Shown: positions 1 through 5,760, counted from the stretch's first letter. The stretch is DNA of 5,760 nucleotides from Bacteroides_E sp964583185 (GCA_964583185.1 CAZOVL010000125.1:1-5760); one strand, 5' to 3'. Program-made: numbers and translations. Notes: generated from the letters alone by a model not told the origin.

Positions 1-51
1 AGACCGAGCACCCTTCAGTCCTAGACCGACAGGCCTTCGGTCCTAGACCGA
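1..51. repeat. 22-bp tandem repeat, edge of an array
   Basis: The heptamer AGACCGA recurs at 1, 23 and 45, giving an exact 22-bp period with two full units and the start of a third. The end of the unit is also conserved: CCTTCAGTCCT at 12-22 and CCTTCGGTCCT at 34-44. The middle differs between units. Each GACCGA can pair with a neighbouring TCGGTC, so 24-29 can pair with 37-42, or 37-42 with 46-51, and these two hairpins exclude each other. The array runs off the left edge, so copy number is unknown. No function can be assigned; it is an intergenic minisatellite-like repeat. Confidence 0.75.
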
Positions 52-55
52 TAAA

Positions 56-86
56 TACCCCTCTCATAAGTCTTGTGAGAGGGGTA
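56..86. other. Stable hairpin without U-tract
   Basis: TACCCCTCTCA (56-66) pairs perfectly with TGAGAGGGGTA (76-86), an 11-bp stem around a 9-nt loop. No T-run follows on the plus strand and none follows on the minus strand, so it does not look like a classical intrinsic terminator. It lies directly after the 22-bp repeat. It may be a weak terminator or transcript-end structure of a gene to the left, or a structured repeat element. Confidence 0.6.
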
Positions 87-108
87 CTGAATAATAAAAT
101 TAATGTGT

Positions 109-152
109 AAAAAAACCGCTTGTGGAAATAAGAACAAGCGGTTTATGTTTTT
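109..152. terminator. Bidirectional intrinsic terminator downstream of the lyase gene
   Basis: AAACCGCTTGT (113-123) pairs perfectly with ACAAGCGGTTT (134-144), an 11-bp stem with a 10-nt loop. Seven A's at 109-115 become a U-tract for minus-strand transcription, directly after the stem and about 60 nt beyond the lyase stop codon. On the plus strand a shorter T-run lies at 148-152. The minus-strand reading is the stronger one and fits termination of the lyase mRNA. Confidence 0.85.
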
Positions 153-200
153 ACAAGAGCCTAAATAAAAGGTAAGGTCTCCTGAAAAGATATATCCTTT

Positions 201-1376
201 TTAGTTTAACCAGATTAATGGATTTCTTACCGGTAAATTCCTTTCCACTTCATAGACTTCTGTATCATGGGCTAGTTGTGCCCATAGGTTGAAATAATCT
301 ATATTGTTATATGCTTTAGCTGCAAAAATGAGTGCCGGTTGAGCAACAGGCCAGTCATTCCAGTACATCACATCCTGAGGATAAGTCCATGTGTTTTTAT
401 CTTTTATGTATGGATACATAAACTCAATCCCTTTTTCTATACCTAAGCCGTCTGAGGTGGAATAAGTCCATAAGTTATCTTCTGGTGTAGAGAGTATTTG
501 GCATATGGTACTCATAGCATCCAGATTAAATAGAGAATATCCATATGGTTTGGTCCTTCTTAACTCTAAAGGAAAACTACCATCATTGCCCATTTGCTTT
601 AATAAAATGGTTTTATATCTATCTTTGCAAAAATCAAGTACCGATTCGTTATTCGTTAGTTTAGCAAAAGAGGCTACTTGCATAACCCAACAAGTACCGT
701 GGTTGTTCTTTTCATTCATTTCATCAATTCCGTTTGGGTGTGTAGTTAACCAATTGATGTAGTCTGTAAACCACTCTTTTACTTTAAGTAAATTCGACTT
801 ATCAACAGAAGAGGCTTTTTCCATGCTCAATATTCCTTGAGCAACCTCCATTAAGTGAATGGTGTCAATAATTCCAATGCCTCTTCCTTCTGTCCTGCCT
901 TTAATGGCTTGTGCGTAGATAAGACTAGGATTCATCTTTGTTTCTTCGTCTGTAAACCAAGCATTAATATGGGTAAAAGCTTGTATTACATACTTTTCAT
1001 CACCAGTAATCAGGTAAGCCGAGGCTAATGATCCAACAACTTTACTAAAGCGTATCATCGCTGTTCTGTGCTCAATGAAATTATCAGGATTGGTTTCTCC
1101 ATCTTTACGGATATAAGGTCCTTCAGGATCGGTTGGATTAGGCCACCAATAATCTCCTTCTGAATAAAAATCGTGTTCATCACCTGCACTTCTTTCACAA
1201 CGAAATGAAGTTATTGTTTGAGGCTCTTGCTTCATAGCCCATTCTGCTTTTTTTAGTGTGGTTTCTTTTAAAATAGATATAGCATCTGCATTCCAATCTT
1301 GTTTGTTGGTACACGAATAGATTAGCAGAAGAATGGCTGAGATAAATAATGCGAAGTAAGTTCTTTGATTCGTCAT
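201..1376 (-). CDS. Lipoprotein of the alginate lyase / polysaccharide lyase (alpha/alpha-toroid) family
   Basis: The 391-residue product is probably an envelope-anchored polysaccharide lyase that cleaves a uronic-acid-containing polymer by beta-elimination. It starts with a short polar stretch, a hydrophobic segment (residues 7-20) and a lipobox-like IYSC with Cys22, which indicates signal peptidase II processing. The body matches the alginate-lyase domain (Pfam Alginate_lyase type). It has the conserved block HDFYSEGDYWWPNP (68-81) followed by GPYIRKDGETNPDNF (86-100), and the NNHGT motif (224-228), whose Asn225-His226 pair matches the catalytic Asn-His of PL5-type enzymes. A Tyr near residues 278-280 after RR (273-274) is the likely catalytic tyrosine. 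I recall this block from Bacteroides lyases grouped with PL38 (glucuronan lyases), but the substrate cannot be read from sequence. The gene stands alone: there is no SusC/SusD or regulator in the window. The ATG at 1376 is the first Met and opens the signal peptide. The +2 to +6 residues (TNKQD) are not a clear acidic surface-export signal, so periplasm-facing or surface location is open. Confidence 0.87.
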   Translation of the reverse strand: MTNQRTYFALFISAILLLIYSCTNKQDWNADAISILKETTLKKAEWAMKQEPQTITSFRCERSAGDEHDFYSEGDYWWPNPTDPEGPYIRKDGETNPDNFIEHRTAMIRFSKVVGSLASAYLITGDEKYVIQAFTHINAWFTDEETKMNPSLIYAQAIKGRTEGRGIGIIDTIHLMEVAQGILSMEKASSVDKSNLLKVKEWFTDYINWLTTHPNGIDEMNEKNNHGTCWVMQVASFAKLTNNESVLDFCKDRYKTILLKQMGNDGSFPLELRRTKPYGYSLFNLDAMSTICQILSTPEDNLWTYSTSDGLGIEKGIEFMYPYIKDKNTWTYPQDVMYWNDWPVAQPALIFAAKAYNNIDYFNLWAQLAHDTEVYEVERNLPVRNPLIWLN

Positions 1377-1646
1377 GAGTCTATTATATTTTTTTATTAA
1401 TCTATACTTTTTATTCTATAACCGTTTGATTTATAAAGATGTGTGTAGTTATTCTTTATTTTAAATAGGCTCTTCCGGTATTAGGTAAACTTTTGTGTTT
1501 GTTATTCTTTGTTGGATAAAAATACTAAAATGTTTTGTTTTACTCCTAGATTTGGTTAAAAATCTTTGAAAAGCACTAATTCCCCGTCTTTTTGTAAAAA
1601 GGGGTAGTCTGTTGTTAAACTATAAACTTATTAAATCATTTTCTTT
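1377..1646. other. AT-rich intergenic gap between dprA and the lyase gene
   Basis: This 270-bp stretch holds no supported gene. It must contain the 5' region of the lyase transcript if that gene has its own promoter. However, no CAAAnnTA (the minus-strand form of the TAnnTTTG -7 element) is present anywhere in it. The only exact TAnnTTTG is TAGATTTG at 1547-1554 on the plus strand, pointing away from the lyase and lacking a TTTG at -33. A weak hairpin at 1582-1604 is listed separately. I see no riboswitch or tRNA-like structure. Confidence 0.6.
1582..1604 (-). terminator. Weak hairpin downstream of dprA
   Basis: CCCC (1582-1585) can pair with GGGG (1601-1604), and TTTTT (1589-1593) with AAAAA (1596-1600), leaving a three-base bulge at 1586-1588 and a loop of only two bases that would have to open further. 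It begins about 40 nt past the dprA stop. No U-tract follows on the minus strand, so termination here would be inefficient and read-through into the lyase gene is possible. Confidence 0.3.
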
Positions 1647-2768
1647 TTAAACCAACTCATATTGTCCACCTGCTAACACTCTAATCAATCCTTTCATCTC
1701 TAGTGCAAATAAAAAAGAGTGAAGTTTTTGAATAGATATATGTGTTTCTAACAACAAGTTGTCCAATTGTACTTTTCCTTGTTGTCTTAATGTTTTTACT
1801 ATCAGTTGTTCTTGAGGTGTTAAATCAGAAAAGAGGTCTTGTTGAAAAGGTTCGGGTTGTTTCTTTTGATTACATAATGTGTCCCACTGCATAAACTGAG
1901 TTAGGTCTTTAGCTGAGGTAATGAGTGTAGCTTTATTTTGCTTAATCAGCCCATTGCATCCTTCCGAATAAATGTCCGAAGTACGTCCGGGAAAAGCAAA
2001 ACAGTCTCTGTTGTAATCGTTCGCTAAATTAGCAGTAATGAGAGCACCTCCTTTTGATGTAGATTCAACAACTATAGTAGCATCACTCATCCCCGCTATA
2101 ATTCGGTTACGGCTTACAAAATTGTAGCGTTCGGGTTCAGTATTAGCCCCAAACTCAGTAATAACTCCACCTCGGTTGAGCATTTCTATTGCTGTTTTTC
2201 TGTGTTGAGATGGATAAATACGATCAAGTCCATGAGCAAGAACTCCTACAGTGGGGAAGCCCAATTTTAAGGCTGATTGATGAGAAGCAATATCAATACC
2301 AAAGGCCAATCCGCTAATAATAAGGGTATTGGGTAGTATGTCTTTTAATTCTTTCAAGAAATCAAAACATAGCTGTTGTCCATATTGTGTAGATCGGCGT
2401 GTACCCACCATACTGATGACATGATGAGCGTTTAGGTCGCAGTTGCCTTTAAAGAAAAGAATGGGTGGGGCATCGTTGCATTCTTTTAACCGATAAGGAT
2501 AGGTGGGTGAGGTATAAGGAATGCATTGAATGTTATGTTCTTGTACAAATTGAAACTCTTTCTCTGCTTCTTCTTTTGGCGTTTTTGAAAGTAGCGAATC
2601 CAAAAGTTTAGTACCAATTTGTAGGCTGGAACTTTTTAGCTTGTCAAGTGAGGAGTATATACCCTTAGCAGAACCGATAGTGTCTATTAATTTTTTGCCA
2701 GTATTCGCCCCTACTAAAGCCGTTTTGGTTAAAGCGATACTGGCAATAATCTCTTCTTCGTCAATCAT
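1647..2768 (-). CDS. dprA: DNA-processing protein DprA (Smf family)
   Basis: DprA binds single-stranded DNA and loads RecA onto it during natural transformation; in many non-competent bacteria it is conserved with a less clear recombination role. It acts in the cytoplasm. The 373-residue product has the usual three parts. The N-terminal helical HhH/SAM-like region is at about residues 5-60. The Rossmann-fold core is at about 85-290, with MVGTRRSTQYG (120-130), ISGLAFGIDIASH (151-163), GVLAHGLDRIYP (175-186), the NFVSRNRIIAGMSDA stretch (216-230) and VVESTSKGGALITA (233-246), then FAFPG and SEGCNGLI. A C-terminal winged helix (about 315-373) ends in GGQYELV. The length is normal for the family. 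The ATG at 2768 lies inside the end of the thioesterase gene (ATGATTGA, 8-nt overlap), so translation is probably coupled. It is the last gene of a three-gene operon. The core motifs look intact. Confidence 0.96.
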   Translation of the reverse strand: MIDEEEIIASIALTKTALVGANTGKKLIDTIGSAKGIYSSLDKLKSSSLQIGTKLLDSLLSKTPKEEAEKEFQFVQEHNIQCIPYTSPTYPYRLKECNDAPPILFFKGNCDLNAHHVISMVGTRRSTQYGQQLCFDFLKELKDILPNTLIISGLAFGIDIASHQSALKLGFPTVGVLAHGLDRIYPSQHRKTAIEMLNRGGVITEFGANTEPERYNFVSRNRIIAGMSDATIVVESTSKGGALITANLANDYNRDCFAFPGRTSDIYSEGCNGLIKQNKATLITSAKDLTQFMQWDTLCNQKKQPEPFQQDLFSDLTPQEQLIVKTLRQQGKVQLDNLLLETHISIQKLHSFLFALEMKGLIRVLAGGQYELV

Positions 2769-3171
2769 GATTTATGTATGGGGCAAACGCTTCGTCGAAA
2801 AGTGAACTGTGTGCAAGCTTACCATGAACTAAACAGACGGTTTCAACGGTAGCACGTATGACTAATTTATTATCCGATTTTCTGAAAATGTCTTGATGAA
2901 AAATATATTTAATACCTTCTTTACTTAAGTGAAGCTTAGAAAGGTAATAATCTCCACTTGTCAGTGGTGTTTTAAATGCCATAGTAGCTCTGGCAACTAC
3001 CGGATCAACTCCTTTATCGTGAAGTTCAGCAATGTTAATGTCCATTGTGTCCAAGAACTCGTGCCGGGTGTGTTCCAGGTAATGAAGGTAATTAGCGTGA
3101 TTTACAATTCCTTGTAAATCGCACTCATAATCTCTGACCTTCATTTCCAATTCAAAAATATATTTAGCCAT
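2761..3171 (-). CDS. Acyl-CoA thioesterase, 4HBT hot-dog fold (YbgC/FadM-like)
   Basis: The 136-residue product is a single hot-dog domain of the 4-hydroxybenzoyl-CoA thioesterase family, expected to hydrolyse acyl-CoA (or acyl-ACP) thioesters in the cytoplasm as a homo-oligomer. The family signature is clear near the N-terminus: VRDYECDLQGIVNHANYLHY (12-31), with Asp18 in the position of the catalytic aspartate and HANY at 25-28. The central helix and the strands VVARATMAFKTPL (58-70) and VIRATVETVCLV (104-115) follow. There are no membrane segments or signal peptide. The start at 3171 lies 12 nt after the stop of the U32 gene, and the 3' end overlaps dprA by 8 nt, so it is the middle gene of the operon. 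The native acyl substrate is unknown. A link to menaquinone biosynthesis (DHNA-CoA hydrolysis), which some family members perform, is possible but not supported by the neighbours. Confidence 0.92.
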   Translation of the reverse strand: MAKYIFELEMKVRDYECDLQGIVNHANYLHYLEHTRHEFLDTMDINIAELHDKGVDPVVARATMAFKTPLTSGDYYLSKLHLSKEGIKYIFHQDIFRKSDNKLVIRATVETVCLVHGKLAHSSLFDEAFAPYINHD

Positions 3172-3183
3172 ATCAATCTATGA

Positions 3184-4500
3184 TTATTCTATTATACGTT
3201 TTTCTATAGTATGAGCGGGAACTATTTTATACAACTTATCATTGGGTCTGATTTTAGACTCCATCTTTAAGGAAAAGTTATCACCTTTTTTAACTTCTTG
3301 AACAGGTTTTAAGTCAACTCGAGGTTCTTCCAAAGTTGTATAGATGGCACCGGTTGTAGGGCCGGTAATTAATATTTTATCTCCTTCTTGGAGTTCTCCC
3401 GATTGCATTTTGAATTCAGCTACTTGTATATTGGAGAAGTATTTTACACCCTTACCAACGTAGACTTTGCGTTCAGTTGCTTCCGATCCATAGTTCTTGC
3501 TCCATTCGCCTAGTCGTTGTCCTAAATAATAGCCATCCCAAAACCCACGATTGAAAACGGTCTTTAACTGTTCGTTCCAACGTTCAATTTTCTCGTCAGT
3601 AAAGTCATCGTTTAGATAGGCTTGGATTGCCTCTTTATAACACGTTACCACGGTTTTGACATACTCCGGGCCACGTGCTCTCCCCTCAATTTTGAATACA
3701 CGTACGCCTGCATCAATCATCTTATTCATAAAGTGAATGGTTTTCAGATCTTTAGGTGACATAATGTATTCGTTATCAACCTCTAATTCGGCTCCAGTGT
3801 CTTTATCGGTAACCGTATATGCACGTCTGCATATTTGCATACAAGCTCCTCGGTTGGCGGAGTGATTCATTTCGTGTAAGGAGAGATAGCACTTTCCGGA
3901 AACAGCCATGCAAAGTGCACCGTGGCAAAACATCTCTATGCGAATCAGCTCTCCATTAGGGCCACAGATATTCTCTTCTTCAATTTGTTGGTGTATTTGG
4001 TGAACTTGCTCCAAATTGAGTTCTCTAGCTAAAACTACCACATCAGCAAACTGAGCATAAAATCGCAAAGCATCAACATTGGTAATGTTTAATTGGGTGG
4101 AAAGATGAACCTCTTGTCCAATGGAACGAGCATATAACATCACAGCTACATCACTAGCAATAATAGCAGAGATATTCGCCCTTTTTGCAGCATTTACAAT
4201 GGTTTTCATCAACTCTCTGTCTTCATCGTAAATAATGGTATTTACTGTCAGATAACTTTTGATTCCTTTTTCATCGCAAGTAGCCGCAATTTCAGCCAAG
4301 TCTTCTATAGTAAAGGTTTTGGATGAGCGAGATCTCATGTTTAAGTTCTCTATTCCAAAATAGATGGAATCAGCACCCGCTTGTATGGCAGCAGCCAAGG
4401 ATTCACGAGAACCTACAGGTGCCATAATTTCAAAATCTTTGATATTGTATTTCATTTGAATTGAATTATTGTTTTGGAAAAAAGCAGAGTTCTTTGACAT
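3184..4500 (-). CDS. trhP: U32-family enzyme, probable prephenate-dependent tRNA uridine 5-hydroxylation protein TrhP (annotated in the past as collagenase PrtC)
   Basis: The sequence carries the U32 signature EMFCHGALCMAVSGKCYLS (189-207), then NRGACMQICRRAY (216-228) and IMSPKDL (246-252) with FKIEGRARGPEYV (269-281). A separate C-terminal beta domain (about 345-430) follows. This architecture, the CxxxC at 220/224 and the 438-residue length resemble E. coli TrhP (YegQ). TrhP makes 5-hydroxyuridine at the tRNA wobble position using prephenate, and some U32 relatives bind a [4Fe-4S] cluster through conserved cysteines. Cys197, Cys204, Cys220 and Cys224 are therefore candidate ligands; that is inference. 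The older label 'collagenase/PrtC' comes from a Porphyromonas homologue and is probably not the real activity. The family homology starts at about MKYNIKDFEIMAPVGS, so Met16 (ATG at 4453-4455) is an alternative and perhaps better start; the first 15 residues (rich in Asn and Ser) look non-conserved. It is the first gene of the operon with the thioesterase and dprA. Confidence 0.88.
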   Translation of the reverse strand: MSKNSAFFQNNNSIQMKYNIKDFEIMAPVGSRESLAAAIQAGADSIYFGIENLNMRSRSSKTFTIEDLAEIAATCDEKGIKSYLTVNTIIYDEDRELMKTIVNAAKRANISAIIASDVAVMLYARSIGQEVHLSTQLNITNVDALRFYAQFADVVVLARELNLEQVHQIHQQIEEENICGPNGELIRIEMFCHGALCMAVSGKCYLSLHEMNHSANRGACMQICRRAYTVTDKDTGAELEVDNEYIMSPKDLKTIHFMNKMIDAGVRVFKIEGRARGPEYVKTVVTCYKEAIQAYLNDDFTDEKIERWNEQLKTVFNRGFWDGYYLGQRLGEWSKNYGSEATERKVYVGKGVKYFSNIQVAEFKMQSGELQEGDKILITGPTTGAIYTTLEEPRVDLKPVQEVKKGDNFSLKMESKIRPNDKLYKIVPAHTIEKRIIE

Positions 4501-4551
4501 TTTACTTCAAGATTCTATTCTTTTTTGTGTCTAACTCTCTTTTTGTTATTA

Positions 4552-4559
4552 CAAAGATA
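4552..4559 (-). promoter_or_regulatory. Candidate -7 element for the trhP-thioesterase-dprA operon
   Basis: Read on the minus strand this is TATCTTTG, an exact match to the Bacteroidetes primary-sigma -7 consensus TAnnTTTG. It would place the transcript start at roughly 4545, about 45 nt before the ATG at 4500. No TTTG is found at the expected -33 distance, so support rests on the -7 match and position. It forms the left arm of an inverted repeat with the plus-strand -7 element. Confidence 0.55.
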
Positions 4560-4570
4560 GGGTTTTTCCC

Positions 4571-4578
4571 TATTTTTG
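4571..4578 (+). promoter_or_regulatory. Candidate -7 element for the dihydrouridine synthase gene
   Basis: TATTTTTG matches TAnnTTTG exactly and would start transcription near 4585, about 38 nt before the GTG start codon. The nearest upstream TTTG (4542-4545) lies 25 bp away, longer than the usual spacing of around 20 bp, so the -33 part is weak. Confidence 0.5.
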
Positions 4579-4614
4579 CATTGTTAAATACATTACAAAT
4601 TCGTTTTAACTAGA

Positions 4615-4626
4615 ATGGAAGAGTGA
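4615..4626 (+). other. Three-codon ORF overlapping the dusB GTG start
   Basis: ATG-GAA-GAG-TGA encodes Met-Glu-Glu and stops at 4624-4626, so it overlaps the GTG start (4623-4625) in another frame. It could couple initiation at GTG to a preceding short translation event, but an ATG 8 nt upstream can equally occur by chance. No experimental signature is visible. Confidence 0.25.
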
Positions 4627-5651
4627 AAATACGAGATATTGACTTGGGAGAGAGGCCAATTATTTTGGCACCTATGGAGGATGTAACAGATGAGGCTTTT
4701 CGTTTGTTATGTAAGGAGTTTGGAGCTGATATGGTTTACACCGAGTTCGTTTCCAGCGATGCATTAATACGTTCCATAGAAAAAACAATGCGTAAGTTAA
4801 CTGTAAGCGATGAAGAACGTCCGGTTTCTATCCAAATATACGGAAATGATGTAGACACGATGGTAGAGGCAGCTAAAATTGTTGAAGAGGCCCAACCCGA
4901 TGTTCTTGATATAAACTTTGGTTGTCCTGTGAAAAAAATAGCCGGTCGGGGTGCCGGTTCGGGTATGTTACGCAATATACCTTTGATGTTGGAGATTACT
5001 CAAGCAGTTGTTGATGCAGTAAAATTACCTGTTACTGTAAAGACTCGTTTGGGGTGGGATGATGATAATAAAATTATTGTAGAATTAGCGGAACAAATAC
5101 AAGACTGTGGTATTGAAGCATTGGCTATTCATGGTAGAACACGGGCACAAATGTATAAAGGGGAGGCTGACTGGTCTTTAATTGGAGAAGTAAAGAAGAA
5201 TCCTCGGATACATATTCCAATTATAGGCAACGGAGATATTATTTCAGCTCAGGGTGCAAAAGAAGCTTTTGAGAAATACAATGTAGATGGACTGATGATT
5301 GGACGTGGAAGCATTGGTCGTCCTTGGATTTTTAATGAAGTTAAGGAGTATGTTGAGAAAGGTATATTACCTTCATTAAAACCTTTCGATTGGTATTTAG
5401 ATGTTTTGCGAAAACAAGTAACTAATAGTGTGGAGCGTATTGATGAAAGACGAGGCTTAATTCATAAGAGAAGGCATCTTGCGGCTACACCTTTATTTAA
5501 GGGCATTCCCGATTTTAGAGAAACCAGAATACAAATGCTTCGTACAGAATCTTTAGATGAATTATTGACGATTTTTGATGGAGTAAGTCAAAGGGTTAAG
5601 AATGAGAACCTATTTCCTTCTTCTTTATCCGATTTTCATTTAATGGGTTGA
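4623..5651 (+). CDS. dusB: tRNA-dihydrouridine synthase (DusB / NifR3 type)
   Basis: This FMN-dependent enzyme reduces specific uridines of tRNA to dihydrouridine with NADPH in the cytoplasm. The 342-residue protein has an N-terminal TIM barrel and a C-terminal helical tRNA-binding region (about 250-325). Visible motifs are ILAPMEDVTDEAFR (14-27), YTEFVSS (39-45), QIYGND (71-76), DINFGCPVKKIAGRGAG (96-112) with catalytic Cys101, VKTRLGW (139-145) with Lys140, IHGRTRAQMYKGEADW (169-184) with His170, IGNGDI (201-206) and MIGRGSIGRPW (225-235), the last sites contacting FMN. RRHLAATPLFKGIPDFRETR (283-302) is typical of Bacteroidales homologues. The start is GTG: an in-frame TAG lies at 4611-4613, no in-frame ATG precedes the ILAPM motif, and the next Met (18) is inside it. 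GGAAG just upstream is a possible ribosome site. It is transcribed divergently from the trhP-like operon. The subfamily name DusB is inferred from similarity; which tRNA position it modifies is not shown. Confidence 0.95.
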   Translation: MKIRDIDLGERPIILAPMEDVTDEAFRLLCKEFGADMVYTEFVSSDALIRSIEKTMRKLTVSDEERPVSIQIYGNDVDTMVEAAKIVEEAQPDVLDINFGCPVKKIAGRGAGSGMLRNIPLMLEITQAVVDAVKLPVTVKTRLGWDDDNKIIVELAEQIQDCGIEALAIHGRTRAQMYKGEADWSLIGEVKKNPRIHIPIIGNGDIISAQGAKEAFEKYNVDGLMIGRGSIGRPWIFNEVKEYVEKGILPSLKPFDWYLDVLRKQVTNSVERIDERRGLIHKRRHLAATPLFKGIPDFRETRIQMLRTESLDELLTIFDGVSQRVKNENLFPSSLSDFHLMG

Positions 5652-5671
5652 GTTGCGAAAAGAATAAAAAG

Positions 5672-5704
5672 AAAAGGGTGATTGACTAGTCAATCACCCT
5701 TTTT
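5672..5704. terminator. Bidirectional intrinsic terminator after dusB
   Basis: Positions 5672-5703 form a perfect 32-nt palindrome: AAAAGGGTGATTGA, the centre CTAG, then the complement ending in CCCTTTT, giving a 14-bp stem with a 4-nt loop. T5700-5704 supplies the U-tract on the plus strand, and A5672-5675 supplies one on the minus strand. It lies 20 nt past the dusB stop and before the 3' end of the likely convergent gene, so it probably ends both transcripts. Confidence 0.92.
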
Positions 5705-5710
5705 GTATAG

Positions 5711-5738
5711 AATTGTAATTAGAAATCTAATTATAATT
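5711..5738. repeat. AT-rich inverted repeat at the 3' end of the convergent gene
   Basis: AATTGTAATTAGA (5711-5723) is the inverted complement of TCTAATTATAATT (5726-5738) with one G/T mismatch, around two A's. It contains the stop codon of the partial minus-strand gene and nearly no GC, so the hairpin is weak. It may be chance in AT-rich sequence. Confidence 0.45.
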
Positions 5739-5760
5739 GTGGACCTGCAGGAACAAGAGC
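5731..5760 (-). CDS. C-terminal end of a convergent gene, product unknown (partial)
   Basis: On the minus strand the last 30 bases read in frame as ALVPAGPQL followed by TAA (5731-5733). The placement fits a gene converging on dusB, with the palindromic terminator between them, and the codons look like normal coding sequence. Nine residues are too few to name the protein or to prove that it is one; the call rests on the context of the terminator and the open frame to the window edge. Confidence 0.45.
   Translation of the reverse strand, partial: ALVPAGPQL

Larger units (their letters stand above)
4552..4578. repeat. Inverted repeat in the divergent promoter region
   Basis: CAAAGATAGGG (4552-4562) and CCCTATTTTTG (4568-4578) are inverted copies around a five-T spacer. 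Ten of eleven positions pair; the only mismatch is G4556 against T4574. The outer 8 bases of each arm are themselves TAnnTTTG-type -7 elements pointing outwards. It could serve as an operator for a dimeric regulator or be a by-product of two back-to-back promoters. Confidence 0.7.

Noticed and set aside
1..51. CRISPR array
   Set aside because: The 22-bp period leaves only about 4-15 bp of varying sequence between conserved parts, with no room for spacers of about 30 bp.
505..762. 85-residue plus-strand ORF inside the lyase gene
   Set aside because: It is antisense to a well-supported lyase with conserved motifs and has no recognisable domain or start context.
1547..1554. TAGATTTG as a plus-strand promoter
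   Set aside because: It lacks a TTTG at -33 and points into the 3' end of dprA with no plus-strand gene downstream.
1377..1646. Riboswitch or structured leader upstream of the lyase
   Set aside because: Only one weak, bulged hairpin is visible, and it lies closer to the dprA end than to the lyase start.
2929..3117. 62-residue plus-strand ORF across the thioesterase gene
   Set aside because: It is antisense to the hot-dog signature region of the thioesterase; the protein has no family features.
3184..4500. Secreted collagenase
   Set aside because: There is no signal peptide, and the U32 motif and C-terminal domain match the tRNA-hydroxylation subgroup; the protease label is historical.
4736..4975. 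79-residue minus-strand ORF inside dusB
   Set aside because: It is the complement of the catalytic region of dusB and shows no independent coding evidence.

Overview
The window looks like a core chromosomal segment of a low-GC member of the Bacteroidales (Bacteroides-like). This rests on the protein families and their characteristic sequences, on sparse Shine-Dalgarno sites, on -7 elements of the TAnnTTTG type, and on a lipoprotein polysaccharide lyase. I could not identify the species from the sequence alone.

Layout, left to right: positions 1-51 are the cut end of a 22-bp tandem repeat. A hairpin without a U-tract (56-86) and a strong terminator (109-152) follow. Next, on the minus strand, is a lipoprotein of the alginate-lyase fold (201-1376). 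A 270-bp gap (1377-1646) holds no gene. Then comes a compact minus-strand operon, transcribed from right to left: a U32-family tRNA hydroxylation enzyme (3184-4500), a hot-dog thioesterase (2761-3171) and DprA (1647-2768). The first two are 12 nt apart and the last two overlap by 8 nt. A 122-bp divergent promoter region (4501-4622) separates this operon from a plus-strand tRNA-dihydrouridine synthase (4623-5651). The synthase ends at a 32-nt perfectly palindromic terminator. The last 30 bases are probably the 3' end of a convergent minus-strand gene.

How the genes relate: the two genes flanking the divergent region both belong to families that modify uridines in tRNA (5-hydroxyuridine and dihydrouridine). 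Their candidate -7 boxes form the two arms of one inverted repeat, so coordinated or mutually exclusive transcription is plausible but unproven. The thioesterase and DprA (single-stranded DNA binding and RecA loading) have no obvious functional link to the tRNA enzyme beyond sharing its transcript. The lyase appears to be a separate carbohydrate-degradation gene, with no SusC/SusD partner in view.

I see no novel defence, mobile or RNA system here. The less ordinary items are the symmetric divergent promoter, the 22-bp repeat edge, and a three-codon ORF overlapping the GTG start of the dihydrouridine synthase.
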